DNA from: Streptomyces sp. NBC_00620
Lineage (GTDB): Bacteria > Actinomycetota > Actinomycetes > Streptomycetales > Streptomycetaceae
Direction of reading: 5' to 3'
Assembly: GCF_026341825.1 (NCBI RefSeq)
Contig: NZ_JAPENY010000002.1
Coordinates: 496,001-560,000 of the forward strand
Length of the DNA stretch: 64,000 nt
The notes under the pieces are model-generated. The model saw only the letters and a program-made list of their open reading frames with translations. It was not told the DNA's origin and did not search any database. Position numbers and translations under genes: made by a program. This document shows positions 1-10,131 of this stretch, piece by piece. The stretch's first letter is position 1. Every line of letters begins with the position of its first letter.

Positions 1-1
1 G

Positions 2-2536
<2,535 letters not shown>

Positions 2537-2552
2537 CAAGTCATCAAAAAAG

Positions 2553-2584
2553 CGGCGCCCCACGGGAACTCCCGTGGGGCGCCG
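2553..2584 (-). terminator. Bidirectional terminator between uvrA and the YceI gene
   Basis: A perfect 14-bp stem (2553-2566 with 2571-2584) closes a four-base loop. On the minus strand it is followed by a run of six U (AAAAAA at 2546-2551 on the plus strand), a textbook intrinsic terminator for the YceI gene. It can also stop uvrA transcripts arriving from the other side. Confidence 0.9.
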
Positions 2585-2596
2585 TCCGTTGCACAG

Positions 2597-3166
2597 TCAG
2601 CCGCCCTGTTCCTGCGGTTCCACGAACTGCATGTCCAGTTGAACCTTGACAACATCACCAAGGAATCCAGTCCCGAAATCGAGTCCGAAGTCGCTGCGCC
2701 GGATCTCGCCCGTCGCCTCGAACCCGGCGTGCTTGCGACTGTCGACGGGGGAGTCCACCACCCCGCCGAACTCGACGGCGAACGTCACAGGACGGGTCAC
2801 GTCCCCGATGGTCAAGTCCCCTTCCATCGACCACTCCTCACCGTCGCCGGACACCCGGGTCGAGCGGAACGCCATCGTCGGACGCTTCTCGACGTCGAGC
2901 AGTTCGGCCGAGCGGGTGTGCGCGTCGCGGTCCGGGTTCCCGGTGTCGATGGAGGCAAGAGCGATCTCGGCACTCACCCTCACATCGTCGGCCGTCCCGC
3001 CGACGTAGAGTCCGGCCTGCACCTCACCGAAGCGTCCGCGCACCTTGGCGATCCCGAGGTGGCGAATGGTGAAGTTGACGGCCGAGTGGAGAGGGTCGAG
3101 CTCCCAGTCGCCGGATGCTAGCGGCAGTGAAGCGGCATGCGTGGTCGTGGAGTTGTCGTAGGTCAT
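2597..3166 (-). CDS. YceI family protein
   Basis: The 189-residue product is a YceI-domain protein, a lipocalin-like beta barrel that binds polyprenoid-type hydrophobic ligands in characterised members. The start WELDPLHSAVNFTIRHLGIAKVRG, split here only as a family hallmark (WELDPLHS, then IRHLG), and the end segment SDFGLDFG span the whole domain, with no signal peptide, so the protein should be cytoplasmic. The ATG at 3166 is preferred because AGGGTGGG lies just upstream and the domain begins about 20 residues later; the frame stays open further upstream but overlaps the neighbouring regulator. It diverges from the XRE regulator, which may control it. The exact ligand is unknown. Confidence 0.9.
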   Translation of the reverse strand: MTYDNSTTTHAASLPLASGDWELDPLHSAVNFTIRHLGIAKVRGRFGEVQAGLYVGGTADDVRVSAEIALASIDTGNPDRDAHTRSAELLDVEKRPTMAFRSTRVSGDGEEWSMEGDLTIGDVTRPVTFAVEFGGVVDSPVDSRKHAGFEATGEIRRSDFGLDFGTGFLGDVVKVQLDMQFVEPQEQGG

Positions 3167-3266
3167 GGACCCACCCTGCGCCGACCGGCGAGCGGGAGGG
3201 AGACCGGGCGGATGGTGGTAGTGACAGGGCCACGATCCGGTGACGCACACGTTGTACGTTCTACCG

Positions 3267-4121
3267 GTGAGCGACAACGAGTTGGGCACCTTCCTCCGCG
3301 CACGCCGGGAAGCGATCACACCCGCCGAGGCCGGGCTGCCGACCGGGCCGCGCCGTCGCACGCCGGGGCTGCGCCGCTCGGAGCTGGCCACGCTCGCCGG
3401 GATCAGCGTCGAGTACCTCACCCGGCTGGAACAGGGCCGCGACCGCAACCCGTCGGCCCAGGTGCTGGGCGTGCTCGCCGACGCGCTGAATCTGCCGGTG
3501 GCGGAGCGGATCCTGCTGCGCCGGATCGTCAAGGAGGCAGGCCACGACGCCGTGTTGTGCTCCGCGGCGACGGAACCCACTCGCACCGTCCGCCCGACCG
3601 TGCGGGCGATGCTGGACGGGCTGGAGCCCGCACCTGCCGTGCTCATCAACTGGATCGGCGACATCCTCGCGTACACCACCGGCTATCGAAGCCTCGCCGG
3701 ACCGCTCGGAGTGCTCGACGGGCAGCAGCCCAACATCCTCCGGTACGTGTTCACCGACGAGCGGGCGCGCGCGGCCTACTCCGACTGGGACCGGCTGGCC
3801 GACGAACAGGTCGCGTACCTCAGGCATGAAGCGCCGCTGCACGACCCTCATGTCACCGCCATGGCAGATGAGTTGACGGTGACGGCTGGAGCCCTCTTCG
3901 CCGACCGGCTCGCCGCCGTACCCGCCCTGCCCCGGCGCGCGGGGACCGACCTCGTCGTCCACCCGGAGGCCGGCCCGCTGCGCCTGGCGTACGAGACGCT
4001 CGCCCTGCCCGACGACGGTCACCGCATGGTCGTACACCTTCCCGCCGACGACGCCACGGCCACCGCACTGGACCGTCTCAACGGGCGTCGGCCGGGGGCG
4101 CTGCGGGCTGTCAGTGGCTGA
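3267..4121 (+). CDS. XRE-family regulator with MmyB-like ligand-binding domain
   Basis: This is a 284-residue DNA-binding protein. The N-terminal half carries an XRE helix-turn-helix (ELATLAGISVEYLTRLEQG), and the C-terminal two thirds resemble the MmyB-type ligand-binding fold common in actinobacterial regulators. The GTG at 3267 is chosen because it starts directly before the conserved LGTFLRARREA segment; an upstream ATG at 3240 adds only nine residues. There is little room for a leader, and a TACGTTCT box lies just upstream, so a leaderless transcript is plausible. Such regulators often control the divergent gene, here YceI, and bind small hydrophobic ligands. Neither target nor ligand can be read from the sequence. 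Confidence 0.87.
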   Translation: MSDNELGTFLRARREAITPAEAGLPTGPRRRTPGLRRSELATLAGISVEYLTRLEQGRDRNPSAQVLGVLADALNLPVAERILLRRIVKEAGHDAVLCSAATEPTRTVRPTVRAMLDGLEPAPAVLINWIGDILAYTTGYRSLAGPLGVLDGQQPNILRYVFTDERARAAYSDWDRLADEQVAYLRHEAPLHDPHVTAMADELTVTAGALFADRLAAVPALPRRAGTDLVVHPEAGPLRLAYETLALPDDGHRMVVHLPADDATATALDRLNGRRPGALRAVSG

Positions 4122-4131
4122 GGGCGGACCT

Positions 4132-5040
4132 TCAGGCGCTGAGTTCGGAGGCGTACGGCGGTTCCGCTCCCGCTCGTGAGCAGGTGATCGCCGCCGCACG
4201 GGCCGCGAAGCGCAGCAGGTCGGTCCAGCCCTCGGGGCCCAGGTCCGCCAAGGCCGCCGGGGACAGGGCGTCGCGTGCGGCCAGGCCGTGCAGCAGTGCC
4301 GCGTTCACCGTGTCGCCGGCGCCGATGGTGTCCACGACCTCGACCTCTTCGCCGGGTACGGAGTGCGCCGAGCCGTCGCGGGTGAACGCCGTCAGACCAT
4401 CGCCGCCCTGAGTGATCACCACGGCGGCGGGCCCGGACGCCAGCCACTCGCGCGGGGTGCCGCCGAGCCACAGGGCGTCCTCCTCGGAGAGCTTGAGGAG
4501 TGCCACCGACGGGAGCCAGCTCTTGAACCGTGCCCGGTAGGCGTCCGCGTCGGGGATCAGCCCGGCCCGGATGTTCGGGTCGAGGGTGGTGAACACGCCC
4601 TGTGCGGCGGCGGTCCGCATCAGCTCCTCGTACGCGCTCGCGCCCGGCTCCAGGACGAGCGAGCAGGTGCCGAAGGACACCGCCCTTGTCTCGTCCGGGA
4701 GTTGGGCGGGGGCCGTGAAGAGGCGGTCCGCCGTGCCCTCGACGTAGAAGGAGTACGAGGCCGAGCCGTCCGCGCCGATCGAGGCGACGGCGAGGGTCGT
4801 CGGCTCCGCTCCGCGCTGCACGGAGGACACATCGACGCCCGCCTCGCGCAGCCCGTTCAGGAGTGCCTCGCCGAACGCGTCGGACGAGACCCGGGAGCAG
4901 AAGGCAGTGGGGGAGCCGAGGCGGCCCAGTGCCACGGCGGTGTTGTAGGGCCCGCCGCCGAGCGCCGGTTGCAGGCCCACGAGCGCGCCCGCGCCCTGCG
5001 GTACCAGATCGATCAGGGCCTCACCGGCGACGACGATCAC
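4132..5040 (-). CDS. PfkB-family carbohydrate kinase (fructokinase-like)
   Basis: The 302-residue protein phosphorylates a sugar or sugar-like substrate with ATP in the cytoplasm. Family marks are the N-terminal GEALIDLVPQG, the Gly-rich GGGPYNTAVALGRLG sugar-binding segment, and the C-terminal DTIGAGDTVNAAL motif, whose Asp is the catalytic base. Length is normal for the PfkB family. Its first four bases overlap the 3' end of the LacI-type gene upstream (ATGA), so the two are translationally coupled and presumably controlled together. The N-terminal signature favours fructokinase over ribokinase, but the substrate is an inference. Confidence 0.92.
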   Translation of the reverse strand: MIVVAGEALIDLVPQGAGALVGLQPALGGGPYNTAVALGRLGSPTAFCSRVSSDAFGEALLNGLREAGVDVSSVQRGAEPTTLAVASIGADGSASYSFYVEGTADRLFTAPAQLPDETRAVSFGTCSLVLEPGASAYEELMRTAAAQGVFTTLDPNIRAGLIPDADAYRARFKSWLPSVALLKLSEEDALWLGGTPREWLASGPAAVVITQGGDGLTAFTRDGSAHSVPGEEVEVVDTIGAGDTVNAALLHGLAARDALSPAALADLGPEGWTDLLRFAARAAAITCSRAGAEPPYASELSA

Positions 5041-6215
5041 GACACGGGTCCTTTCTCGGTGCTCTGGGGGTGCCCGGGGCTCGCGAAAGCCTCGGTCTTC
5101 TCAGGATCCTCGGGGCAGCCGCACGAGGTGCGGTGGACGAGGGTGGAGGGCAGCCGGACGGTACGGCCCGGACGGCTGGGTGACGCGAGCCGTTCCAGGA
5201 GGAGTTGGACGGCCTGGGCGCCGATTTCCTTGCTGGGCTGGGAGATCGCGGTCAGCCGGGGCGTGAACAGGTCAGCCCAGGCGAAGTCGTCGAAGCAGCA
5301 CAGGGCCAGGTCGTCCGGTACGGACAGGCCTCGCTCGCGCAGGGCGCGCAGTGCGCCGATCGTCATGGCGTTGTTGCCGGTGACGAGTGCGGAGGGCGGT
5401 GCCGCGAGAGAAAGCAGGGCGTGGGTGGTGCGCTCGGCGGCGGAGGACTGGGAGTCGCCGTGCGCCACGAGCCGTTCGTCGTAGGGGAGTCCGGCGTTCG
5501 CGAGGCCGTGCCGGTAGCCGGAGATCCGCTCGGTCGTGGTGCTGAGCCCGGGCAGGCCCGCGACCAGTCCGATGCGTTTGTGGCCCAGTTCCGCCAGATG
5601 CGTGACCAACTGCGCCATGGGTTCGGCGTTCTCGGTGCAGACCTGGTCGAAGCGGAAGGAGTGGAAGGAGGTGTCCTGAGGTGCGCCCGAAGAGTCGTCG
5701 GAGGGCGTCTCGGCGGCTGTGCCGACGCCTGTGCCGACGCGTGTGCCGACGCGTGTGTCGGCGGCTGTGTCGACCAGTCGGTCCAGGAACACGGTCGGCA
5801 CGTCGTGTTTTCCGAGGTAGTCCAGCAGTTCGTCCGGATCCGCCGAGGGCGCGACGATCATGCCGTCGACGCGGCGCTCGTGCAGTAGTTGGACGACCTT
5901 CCGCTCGTGTACGGGGTCGTCGTGCGGATCGGCGATGAGCAGGCCGTAGCCGTGCTCCAGTGCTCCGGCCTCGACCCCTTGCAGGATTTCCGTGAAGTAC
6001 GGGTTGCTGATCGCCGACACTGCGAGGCCGATGGAGCGTGTTCGTGAGGTGACCAGTGAACGGGCCAGGGTGTTGGGCGTGTAGCCGAGCGCGTCCATCG
6101 CTTCGAGCACCGCCTGGCGCGTGGCCGGCCGCACGGGGCGCGTGTCGTTGAGTACATGCGAGACGGTCGCGGTGGACACACCCGCGCGCTGGGCCACATC
6201 GACCATCGTCGCCAT
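5037..6215 (-). CDS. LacI/GalR-family transcriptional regulator of the sugar kinase
   Basis: This is a 392-residue repressor. The HTH and hinge are canonical (VDVAQRAGVSTATVSHVLN near residues 4-24, then TPNTLARSL), followed by a periplasmic-binding-protein-like effector domain (TRSIGLAVSAISNPYFTEIL). The ATG at 6215 has a strong GGAGGGAA site. The protein is longer than a typical LacI member (about 340 residues) because of a low-complexity insert around residues 148-185, which includes five four-residue repeats of the VGTR type. A perfect 30-bp palindrome about 60 bp upstream is the likely autoregulatory operator. The adjacent, overlapping kinase gene suggests the effector is the kinase substrate or product. 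Confidence 0.93.
   Translation of the reverse strand: MATMVDVAQRAGVSTATVSHVLNDTRPVRPATRQAVLEAMDALGYTPNTLARSLVTSRTRSIGLAVSAISNPYFTEILQGVEAGALEHGYGLLIADPHDDPVHERKVVQLLHERRVDGMIVAPSADPDELLDYLGKHDVPTVFLDRLVDTAADTRVGTRVGTGVGTAAETPSDDSSGAPQDTSFHSFRFDQVCTENAEPMAQLVTHLAELGHKRIGLVAGLPGLSTTTERISGYRHGLANAGLPYDERLVAHGDSQSSAAERTTHALLSLAAPPSALVTGNNAMTIGALRALRERGLSVPDDLALCCFDDFAWADLFTPRLTAISQPSKEIGAQAVQLLLERLASPSRPGRTVRLPSTLVHRTSCGCPEDPEKTEAFASPGHPQSTEKGPVS
5715..5774. repeat. Five tandem 12-bp repeats inside the LacI-type gene
   Basis: Five imperfect 12-bp units run head to tail, for example GCCTGTGCCGAC and GCGTGTGCCGAC. They stay in frame and encode VDTA-ADTR-VGTR-VGTG-VGTA on the minus strand. The array sits in an extended loop of the effector-binding domain. 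Confidence 0.9.
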
Positions 6216-6273
6216 TGAGTTCCCTCCCCTGGGACCCGGTTCCTCGCGAGGGAACCTATCCCATCAGGCGGCA

Positions 6274-6303
6274 CACGTAAACGCTTACGTAAGCGTTTAC
6301 GTG
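6274..6303. promoter_or_regulatory. Tandem LacI-type operators forming a perfect 30-bp palindrome
   Basis: Two abutting 12-bp sites, GTAAACGCTTAC (6277-6288) and GTAAGCGTTTAC (6289-6300), each fit the LacI/GalR consensus with a central CG. Together they make a perfect palindrome with arms of 15 bp. It is centred about 73 bp upstream of the LacI-type start codon, so it is the expected operator for autoregulation of the regulator-kinase operon. Confidence 0.85.
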
Positions 6304-6440
6304 CGCCTCGGCGCCGACCTCCACCCCGCGCCAGGCGGAATGATCTGTGCCGGTATCGTCGCCATGCGAGGACCCCGGATGTACGGGTCATGTATGCGTC
6401 ATGCATGCGTCGTGCACCTGTAGTGCCCTCATCGCGCTCG

Positions 6441-6485
6441 ACCGATTGACGCACCACCGATTGGCATATCGCCGATTGACACAAC
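6441..6485. repeat. Three 15-bp direct repeats upstream of the Rieske gene
   Basis: The core CCGATTG recurs at 6442, 6457 and 6472, exactly every 15 bp, in the 289-bp gap between the LacI-type gene and the Rieske lipoprotein gene. Just before it (6391-6415) the segment ATGCGTC recurs with 11-bp spacing. These look like regulator-binding sites, but no known regulator is recognised. Confidence 0.7.
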
Positions 6486-6504
6486 TTCGACCAGTGGAGA
6501 TGCC

Positions 6505-6930
6505 ATGCCCGGCCGTCCGTCCGCGAGCCGCCGCACCATCCTGCGGGGAGCGGCGCTCACCCCGGTCGCCGGGGCGGCTCTCGCCGCCTGCTCCGGCGTT
6601 GGAGACGGCGGGACGCCCGCGAGGCCGACCGCGCCGGTCGAGCTGGGCGTGGACAGCGAGGTCGCCAAGGGGAGCGCCAAGCTGTACCGGGATCAGAACG
6701 TCGTGGTCAGCCGCGCCGAGAGCGGTGCGCTGAAGGCGTTCAGCTCGATCTGCACGCACGCCGGGTGCCCCATCGACAAGCTGGAGGGCACGACGCTCAC
6801 CTGCTCGTGCCATGGCAGTCAGTTCGACGCCACGACGGGCAAGGTCCTCCAGGTGCCGGCCGCCGTGCCGCTCAAAGAGCTGTCCGTCGAGGACAAGGAC
6901 GGGAAGATCGTCGCGGGGCCCGGCGCCTGA
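6505..6930 (+). CDS. Tat-exported Rieske (2Fe-2S) lipoprotein
   Basis: The product is a 141-residue electron-transfer protein with a Rieske cluster, anchored outside the membrane. The N-terminus has a twin-arginine motif (SRRTILRG, residues 8-15), a short hydrophobic stretch and a lipobox LAAC with Cys29 as the lipidation site. The cluster ligands are C83-x-H85 and C100-x-x-H103; Cys88 and Cys102 can form the disulfide typical of high-potential Rieske proteins. No cytochrome b or oxygenase subunit is adjacent, so it is an orphan Rieske protein whose redox partner is unknown. The start at 6505 gives a complete signal peptide. Export by Tat fits a protein that folds around its cluster in the cytoplasm. 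Confidence 0.93.
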   Translation: MPGRPSASRRTILRGAALTPVAGAALAACSGVGDGGTPARPTAPVELGVDSEVAKGSAKLYRDQNVVVSRAESGALKAFSSICTHAGCPIDKLEGTTLTCSCHGSQFDATTGKVLQVPAAVPLKELSVEDKDGKIVAGPGA

Positions 6931-7042
6931 GCCGCCGCGGGGCCGGCACGCCGGACCAGGTCAGTGCCGGGCGTGCCTGTCCGAGCCGGTGCCGGACCAG
7001 CCGGTGCCGGAAGTGCCCGCCCGAAGCGGCGCCTGGGAGCGG

Positions 7043-7990
7043 TTACTCCCAGTCCCACCCGATCCCCACGATCCCCGACCGCACCCGCGGCTCGACCAGG
7101 TGCACCGAGCGATGGTGACCGCTCAGTGTCAGTTCCTGGCGGCCACTGCGCGGGGCCGCCGCCGAGTGCTGGGTGAACCGGTGGCAGCGCACGGGCAACG
7201 TCTCCTCGGCGAACCGCACTTGGAGGGCGTACTGCCCGCCCGCGAAGCTGAATCCGCGCACGTACTCGCTGGACACCCCGGCCGTGCCGTCGTCGAAGCC
7301 GTAGCGGAAGAGGTATGTGTCGCCCGGGCGCAGCCGCGTGTCGAAGAGCAGCTCGGCCACGAATACTCCGGTGTCCCGGTGCCAACGCACGCGCCCCGTA
7401 CGGCAGTTCTCCAGGGCGCGGACCGCCATCCGCTCCGGAGCGCAACCCGGGTCGCCATGGTGGATGGCCATATAGCGGTCCACGCCCTCCTTGTGGGCGC
7501 GAACTATGTGGTGCGACTCGCGGCCCATCAGCTCGCGGTGCGCGCCTATGCGTACGCATTCGTGGTGGCCGAGAGTGTGCAGCCCGCTGTCGAGGGGCGA
7601 CTCCAGTTCGGCGAGAAGCCGCTCCAGGACGCCGGAGGCCTCCACGAGAGCGCGGTACGAACGGCCCGCGGGGCGTTCCGGGACGGGGTGCTCGTCGGCC
7701 TTGGCGAGCAGTCGGATCAGTGACTCGTCCGGGAGCTGGAGGATCTCCTCCAAGGCGCGGACGGCGCGCAGCGATTCGGGGCGTTGCGGGCGCCGGGCGC
7801 CCTGCTGCCAGTAACTCAGGCTGGTCACCCCGACTTTGACCCCGTACCGCGACAAGTGGTGCTGTACCCGCTGCAGGGGCAGCCCGCGGGCGGCGATCGC
7901 GGCGCGCAGCGCGATATGGAAGGGGCCGCCCCGCAGGGCCGTCTCCAGTTCCGCCGTGGCGAGGTCCGCGTGCTGTGTGCCGTGCCGCAT
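7043..7990 (-). CDS. Helix-turn-helix transcriptional regulator, uncharacterised
   Basis: This 315-residue protein has an N-terminal HTH-like region (about residues 25-75, including GVTSLSYWQQGARRPQRPES, where a helix reads a repeat-type operator) and a long C-terminal domain of mixed alpha/beta character that I do not recognise. The ATG at 7990 is preferred: AGAAAGG lies 9 bp upstream, and the open frame further upstream lacks family character. It lies downstream of, and in the same direction as, the single-domain response regulator, separated by 238 bp. It is probably part of the surrounding signalling block, but target and ligand cannot be inferred. Confidence 0.75.
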   Translation of the reverse strand: MRHGTQHADLATAELETALRGGPFHIALRAAIAARGLPLQRVQHHLSRYGVKVGVTSLSYWQQGARRPQRPESLRAVRALEEILQLPDESLIRLLAKADEHPVPERPAGRSYRALVEASGVLERLLAELESPLDSGLHTLGHHECVRIGAHRELMGRESHHIVRAHKEGVDRYMAIHHGDPGCAPERMAVRALENCRTGRVRWHRDTGVFVAELLFDTRLRPGDTYLFRYGFDDGTAGVSSEYVRGFSFAGGQYALQVRFAEETLPVRCHRFTQHSAAAPRSGRQELTLSGHHRSVHLVEPRVRSGIVGIGWDWE

Positions 7991-8228
7991 GCAGGGGCCT
8001 TTCTGTGAATGCTCACAACGGCTGGTCAGGCCGCTCGTGCGGGTGGTCGGGGCCACCGGGTCGGCGCGCGGGGTCTGTTCACGCGCGCGTGTCGCCGTTC
8101 GCGGCCTCAAGTTCCACCGCATTGAAGCGTGTTGACCAAGCCGCGACAACACCTGATGCGCAACAGGCGCCCCAGCAGGCGCCCGACCCTCGCGTCCGGG
8201 TGACCGTACGCCCGCGCCCAGCGGTCGC

Positions 8229-8585
8229 CTAGCCCTCGCATCCGAGCAACTCCCGTATCGCCGGCGCCGAAAGCGCCGACTTGTGGAGGAAGCCGTGGGC
8301 CGGGCTGGCCGCGACGAGTTCCTGGAAGTCCTCCAGGGAATGGGTGGAGAGGAGGATGACGGCGGGTACATCGCCCGCAAGCCGTCGCGCCACGTCGAAG
8401 CCGTTCTCGCCGTCCAGGTCGATGTCGACCAGGGCGACGTCCGGGGACAGTTCAGCCACTCGTGCGAAGGCTTCCGCGCCCGTCGAGGCGATACCGACGA
8501 CCTGCACCCCGCCATGTTCGAGCAGGGCGCGCGCGGCCTCCAGGAACCGGGCGCTGTCGTCGACGAGGAGACAGCGCATGGACAT
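8229..8585 (-). CDS. Single-domain response regulator (receiver only)
   Basis: The 118-residue protein consists of one CheY-like receiver domain. The acidic pocket D9/D10, the phosphoacceptor D54 (LVDID), the conserved Ser/Thr of LLSTHS near residue 80, and the Lys of FLHKSAL are all present, so it should be phosphorylated. No output domain follows. GGGAAG lies 8 bp before the ATG at 8585; a second ATG two codons in is an alternative. It is divergent from the binding-lipoprotein/histidine-kinase operon and is a plausible phosphate sink or intermediate for that kinase. Confidence 0.9.
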   Translation of the reverse strand: MSMRCLLVDDSARFLEAARALLEHGGVQVVGIASTGAEAFARVAELSPDVALVDIDLDGENGFDVARRLAGDVPAVILLSTHSLEDFQELVAASPAHGFLHKSALSAPAIRELLGCEG

Positions 8586-8757
8586 GCTGGCAGCTTCCCA
8601 ACGGGTGGACCGGTGCGCCTTGCAGCTAGCCGGAAAGTGCTGGAGTCCTTTGCCGGAAACGGAGTTTCGCGCTCACGGAGAGCAGCGGTGAGTCACGGGC
8701 GGTAGCATGACGATGCCCTGGGGTGGCCGTGTCCCGTCGGTTGGATGGGAGTGCACG

Positions 8758-10131
8758 TTGAAGTTGCTCCAACGGAAACCAAGCCGAACTTGGCGGCGGG
8801 TGTTCCTCCCAGGAGCGCTCTGTGCGGCCCTCCTGCTGGCCGGATGCGGTGGGGGAGGGGACGACGGAGAGCGTTCCAGGGCGCGCGGGGACACCACGTG
8901 CGACGGAGAGCTCAAGGGCACCACCGACATCACCATGTGGTTCCACGCGGGCCCGAGCGGGGAGTTCGAAACGCTGCGCCGTCAGGTCAAGGACTTCAAC
9001 GCCGGGCAGAAGGCCGTACGGGTCGAACTGATCTCGCTGCCCGAGGAGCGCCAGTACACGGATCTGGTCGAATCCGCGGCCGCCAGCGGCGAACTGCCCG
9101 ACCTGCTCGACTTCGACGGCCCGAACCTCTACAACTACGCCTGGTCCGGCAAGCTCAAGCCGATCGACTCCTGTGTGCCCGACAGCGTGAAGAGCGATCT
9201 GCTGCCCTCGATCCGCGAACAAGGCACCTATGCGGGCCGTTTGTGGGGAGTCGGCACCTTCGATTCCGGCCTCGGCCTGTACGTACGCCCCTCGGTCCTG
9301 AAGAAGGCCGGCATCCGCATCCCGAGCGGCCCGGACGACGCCTGGACGGCCACCGAGCTGACCGGCATCCTCCACACGCTCCGCGAACAGGGGTACGAGA
9401 GCCCGCTCGACCTCCGGCTCAACTACGCGGCCGCGGGCAGCGAATGGAACACCTACGGCTTCGCGCCCGCCGTCTGGTCGGCCGGCGGCGATCTCATCGA
9501 CCCCAGGACCCACCGCACGGCCGACGGGTTCCTGAACAGCCCTGAGACGGTCGAAGCCCTCACCACCCTGCAGAACTGGTCCAAGGAGGGGCTGATCGAT
9601 CCCGACAAGGACGACAAGGCCTTCACGAAGGAGCGCAGTCCGATCTCCTGGGTGGGGCACTGGATGTACGGCGAGTACACGAAGGCGTTCCCGGGCGACG
9701 TGAAGATCGTCCCGCTGCCCGACTTCGGCGAGGGCACGGTCACCGGCATGGGGTCCTGGCAGTGGGGTGTCACCACCGGAGCCACCGACGGCGACGCGGT
9801 CTGGCGCTTTCTCGCCTATCTGCTCAAGCCCGAGCAGATCCGCCGTATGACGCAGGCGAACGGGGCGATCCCGGCGACGAACAGTGCCGTGAAGATCTCG
9901 CCGGCCTTCGCGGAGGGCGGCCCGGAACGCCTGTTCATCGACCAGTTGAGGACGGTGGCGAGGCCACGCTCGCAGACGCCTGCCTACCCCGCTGTGACCT
10001 TGGCCTTCTCCAAGGCCTTCGCGAAGATCGTCGTCGAACACGCTCCGGTGAAAGCCGCACTGGACCAGGCGGTCAGCGAGATCGACAAGGACCTCGCCGA
10101 TCACCAGGGTTACCCGGCCGACGGGCCATGA
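8758..10131 (+). CDS. Extracellular solute-binding lipoprotein (family 1, sugar type)
   Basis: The product is a 457-residue binding protein of the kind that serves carbohydrate ABC transporters. The start is placed at the TTG at 8758: it has GGGAG six bases upstream and gives a clean lipoprotein signal (Arg/Lys-rich start, hydrophobic core, lipobox LAGC with Cys30); an ATG at 8707 would add 17 residues before it. The mature part has the family-1 features TDITMWFH near its start and LPDLLDFDGPNLYNYAWSG. No permease or ATPase gene is nearby. Instead its stop overlaps the start of a histidine kinase gene (ATGA), so it is probably the ligand-sensing partner of that kinase, not a transport component. 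Confidence 0.9.
   Translation: MKLLQRKPSRTWRRVFLPGALCAALLLAGCGGGGDDGERSRARGDTTCDGELKGTTDITMWFHAGPSGEFETLRRQVKDFNAGQKAVRVELISLPEERQYTDLVESAAASGELPDLLDFDGPNLYNYAWSGKLKPIDSCVPDSVKSDLLPSIREQGTYAGRLWGVGTFDSGLGLYVRPSVLKKAGIRIPSGPDDAWTATELTGILHTLREQGYESPLDLRLNYAAAGSEWNTYGFAPAVWSAGGDLIDPRTHRTADGFLNSPETVEALTTLQNWSKEGLIDPDKDDKAFTKERSPISWVGHWMYGEYTKAFPGDVKIVPLPDFGEGTVTGMGSWQWGVTTGATDGDAVWRFLAYLLKPEQIRRMTQANGAIPATNSAVKISPAFAEGGPERLFIDQLRTVARPRSQTPAYPAVTLAFSKAFAKIVVEHAPVKAALDQAVSEIDKDLADHQGYPADGP

Noticed and set aside
6391..6485. CRISPR array or plasmid-type origin
   Set aside because: Only three 7-bp cores at 15-bp spacing; too short for repeats and spacers, and no cas or rep gene.
9762..10127. Upstream extension of the histidine kinase frame over the binding-protein gene
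   Set aside because: The frame stays open by GC bias, but the conserved TM1 region starts after ATG 10128, which overlaps the preceding stop by ATGA.
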